Source of the DNA: Azospirillum canadense
GTDB lineage: Bacteria; Pseudomonadota; Alphaproteobacteria; Azospirillales; Azospirillaceae
Assembly (NCBI RefSeq): GCF_025961225.1
Contig: NZ_JAOQNG010000010.1
Location: 1,478,501-1,542,500, forward strand
Reading direction: 5' to 3'
Length of the DNA: 64,000 nucleotides
Below are positions 62,302 to 64,000 of the stretch, piece by piece. The position numbers and the translations under genes were made by a program. The stretch's first letter is position 1. Every line of letters begins with the position of its first letter. Under the pieces are notes generated by a model, which searched no databases, had not been told where the DNA came from, and worked only from the letters and a program-made list of their open reading frames with translations.

Positions 62302-64000
62302 GTGCATAAGCGATATCCGCGCGGATCAGAATGGCGGCAATGGGATCTCCATATTCACAGCCCAGCCTCTTTTCATTGGAAGGGTGACCGGTTCACCCAT
62401 GCTGGCTCGAGCGCGAAAGACAAAGAACTGATCGACGAGATGATCGGTGCGCTGAATGAAGCTGAGCCCGCTGTATATGCGATTCAAGATTACTGGAATT
62501 TCGATGGTTGGTTCGCTCTCAAGCGACGGCTTGCGGAAGCCGGTGCGCCGGTGCTCGAAAAGACTGTCTTCCCAGGAATCGAACTCCGAATCGCGGCACC
62601 GATGAAGGGCCGCCTGAATGCGCATGCCATCTTCTCCGACCAAATCCCCGACCAGTTGCTTCTGAACTTTTTATCCGCGCTTAAGCTTGAAATTACCGGA
62701 GAGCCTGTTTCGAACCATGCATTGATCAACTATGCACGCGACGTAAATACAGACAAGTTGAAGCGCCATGGATTTGATAAATTACAGGTCATGGCTGACG
62801 ACCAAGTAGCGCTCAATGCGGGCTACGTCACCGCAGAAATCACCGTCGAAAGCTACAAGTCGGCAGTGCGAGGAGCGCCAAATGGGATGGCGGCTGGCTT
62901 CATGGCATTTGACACCAATGACGGCATCGAATCAGTCAAACATCTCGAACACTATGGCTACGCTATCGGATTGTTAGACAACTCACCAATTTTTGAGACC
63001 AGGAACGACGGATTTTGGAATGCCTTCGTCGGTCGAAAGACGCCAGAGAACAGTAAGTATTTTGATGCATTCCAGGAGTCAATCCGCTACACCCCGCGGC
63101 TTCCGGTCTCCGGGAGCGACGCACATCAGTTTCGCGGGATACCTGGTGACAATAACTCCCGCGGCTATGGAGATTTCCCATCGCAGAAAATAACTTGGAT
63201 TAAAGCTGATCCAACTTGGCGTGGCCTCCAACAAGCAATCAAAGAGCCTCAAAAGCGATGCCACATAGGCCTGATTCCACCTAAACTCCAACGGGTACTG
63301 GCGAATAAGACTTTTTACATTGATACGGTTTCCGTCGCCAAGGTCGAAGGGAGTGAAGCAACTGATTCTTGGTTCGATGGATGCGCTATTCCTTTGAACA
63401 CAGACTTGGTCGCAATTATCGGCAATAAGGGAAGCGGCAAAAGCGCCTTGGCGGACGTGCTCGCTCTACTCGGCAATTCTCAGCAGCACTCTCATTTCTC
63501 ATTCCTGAGAGCTGATCGCTTCCGCGGAAAGGCCGGCGAGCCCGCTCGCCATTTCGAAGGCGAGTTGCATTGGTTGGCTGGAAGTCCAATGCGCGCAAAT
63601 CTTGCTGATAATCCGGCGGCTGATCGAGTCGAACTTGTCCGCTATGTGCCACAAGGCCGGTTCGAGGTGTTGTGCAATGAGCACGTTACCGGTCGCTCGG
63701 AAAATTTTGAGCGTGAACTTCGCTCAGTTATCTTCTCTCATATCCCATCTGAGGATAGGCTGAGGGCGCTCGATTTTGATCAGTTGATCGACGCCCAAGA
63801 GGGTATGCTGCGCGCGCGGCTGGATGAAGCGCGTAAAAACCTGTCTACACTTAACCGCATTATTGCGGGTATTGAAGATCAGCTCCACCCAGATATTCGC
63901 AAGAACATCGAGGAGCAGATAAGGCTGAAGGAGGTTCAACTCGCGGAATTAGAACTCAGCAGGCCGAGTGCCGTACCGGCACCAACTGACACGCTTACCG
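62302..64000 (+). CDS. TrlF-like PHP-domain / AAA ATPase (3' partial)
   Basis: The reading frame runs from a GTG at 62302 through the window end without a stop (566 codons visible). Residues 8-20 contain GSEWRQWDLHIHS, a PHP-type metal-binding motif, with a second motif SGSDAH at about 270-275. The following SQKITWIKADPTWRGLQQAI segment is a family hallmark. A Walker A loop GNKGSGKS is at 374-381 (AIIGNKGSGKSALADVLALL) and a coiled coil begins near 500, as in SMC/RecN-type ATPases. Codon choice is less GC-rich than elsewhere, a sign of transfer. The start is supported by family N-terminus; in-frame ATGs at 62152 and 62224 are alternatives. Role unknown, perhaps defence. Confidence 0.8.
   Translation, partial: MHKRYPRGSEWRQWDLHIHSPASFHWKGDRFTHAGSSAKDKELIDEMIGALNEAEPAVYAIQDYWNFDGWFALKRRLAEAGAPVLEKTVFPGIELRIAAPMKGRLNAHAIFSDQIPDQLLLNFLSALKLEITGEPVSNHALINYARDVNTDKLKRHGFDKLQVMADDQVALNAGYVTAEITVESYKSAVRGAPNGMAAGFMAFDTNDGIESVKHLEHYGYAIGLLDNSPIFETRNDGFWNAFVGRKTPENSKYFDAFQESIRYTPRLPVSGSDAHQFRGIPGDNNSRGYGDFPSQKITWIKADPTWRGLQQAIKEPQKRCHIGLIPPKLQRVLANKTFYIDTVSVAKVEGSEATDSWFDGCAIPLNTDLVAIIGNKGSGKSALADVLALLGNSQQHSHFSFLRADRFRGKAGEPARHFEGELHWLAGSPMRANLADNPAADRVELVRYVPQGRFEVLCNEHVTGRSENFERELRSVIFSHIPSEDRLRALDFDQLIDAQEGMLRARLDEARKNLSTLNRIIAGIEDQLHPDIRKNIEEQIRLKEVQLAELELSRPSAVPAPTDTLT

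Overview
The window is high-GC, gene-dense chromosomal DNA that looks like an alphaproteobacterium of the Azospirillum/Rhodospirillales type. The basis is gene content (MetW, a Wsp/ACF-type chemosensory operon, many cytoplasmic sensor kinases, GcdH, polyamine/GABA genes), gene style (overlapping ATGA starts, GC-rich third positions) and GC-rich palindromic repeats between genes. Species assignment is inference; no rRNA gene is present.

Layout. 1-6652: housekeeping metabolism (metW partial, PRC-barrel protein, RBBP9-type hydrolase, methyltransferase, gloB, GST, Cupin_5 protein, adenine deaminase). 6708-14013: exported proteins, a chemoreceptor, small hypothetical genes, slyX and a GGDEF diguanylate cyclase. 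14133-14958: decayed caspase-like gene. 15038-15573: five tRNA genes on the minus strand. 15759-21467: an SDR enzyme, a TPR-methyltransferase, a glycine-zipper lipoprotein and a large protein with three carbohydrate-binding repeats plus a beta-helix. 21717-32035: a Wsp-like chemosensory operon (CheW, CheR-TPR, CheW, MCP, CheA-REC, CheB, double receiver) followed by a hybrid kinase. 32043-41447: a HisKA_2 kinase, katA/oxyR, a TrmH-type methyltransferase, a DUF1127 protein, an SLC13 transporter and AsmA. 41646-44066: an uncharacterised two-gene operon. 44274-49942: a possible 2H phosphoesterase, a PRC-barrel protein, an EamA exporter and a glutaryl-CoA cluster (CoA-transferase, gcdH, LysR). 50211-59503: a polyamine/GABA module with an ABC importer, an orphan TRAP binding protein, an XRE-cupin regulator, gabD and gabT. 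59586-61839: an MFS transporter and a divergent MetR-like regulator. From about 61880 the composition becomes clearly more AT-rich and a TrlF-like PHP/AAA ATPase gene starts and runs off the end; this looks like the edge of a genomic island.

The genes that most clearly work together are the chemosensory operon, which lacks the diguanylate cyclase output usual for Wsp systems, and the polyamine/GABA module. In the latter, the importer operon and gabD carry matching 18-bp candidate operators, which suggests one regulon under the XRE-cupin regulator. Two families of intergenic palindromes are scattered through the window, and two short tandem repeat arrays lie in promoter regions.
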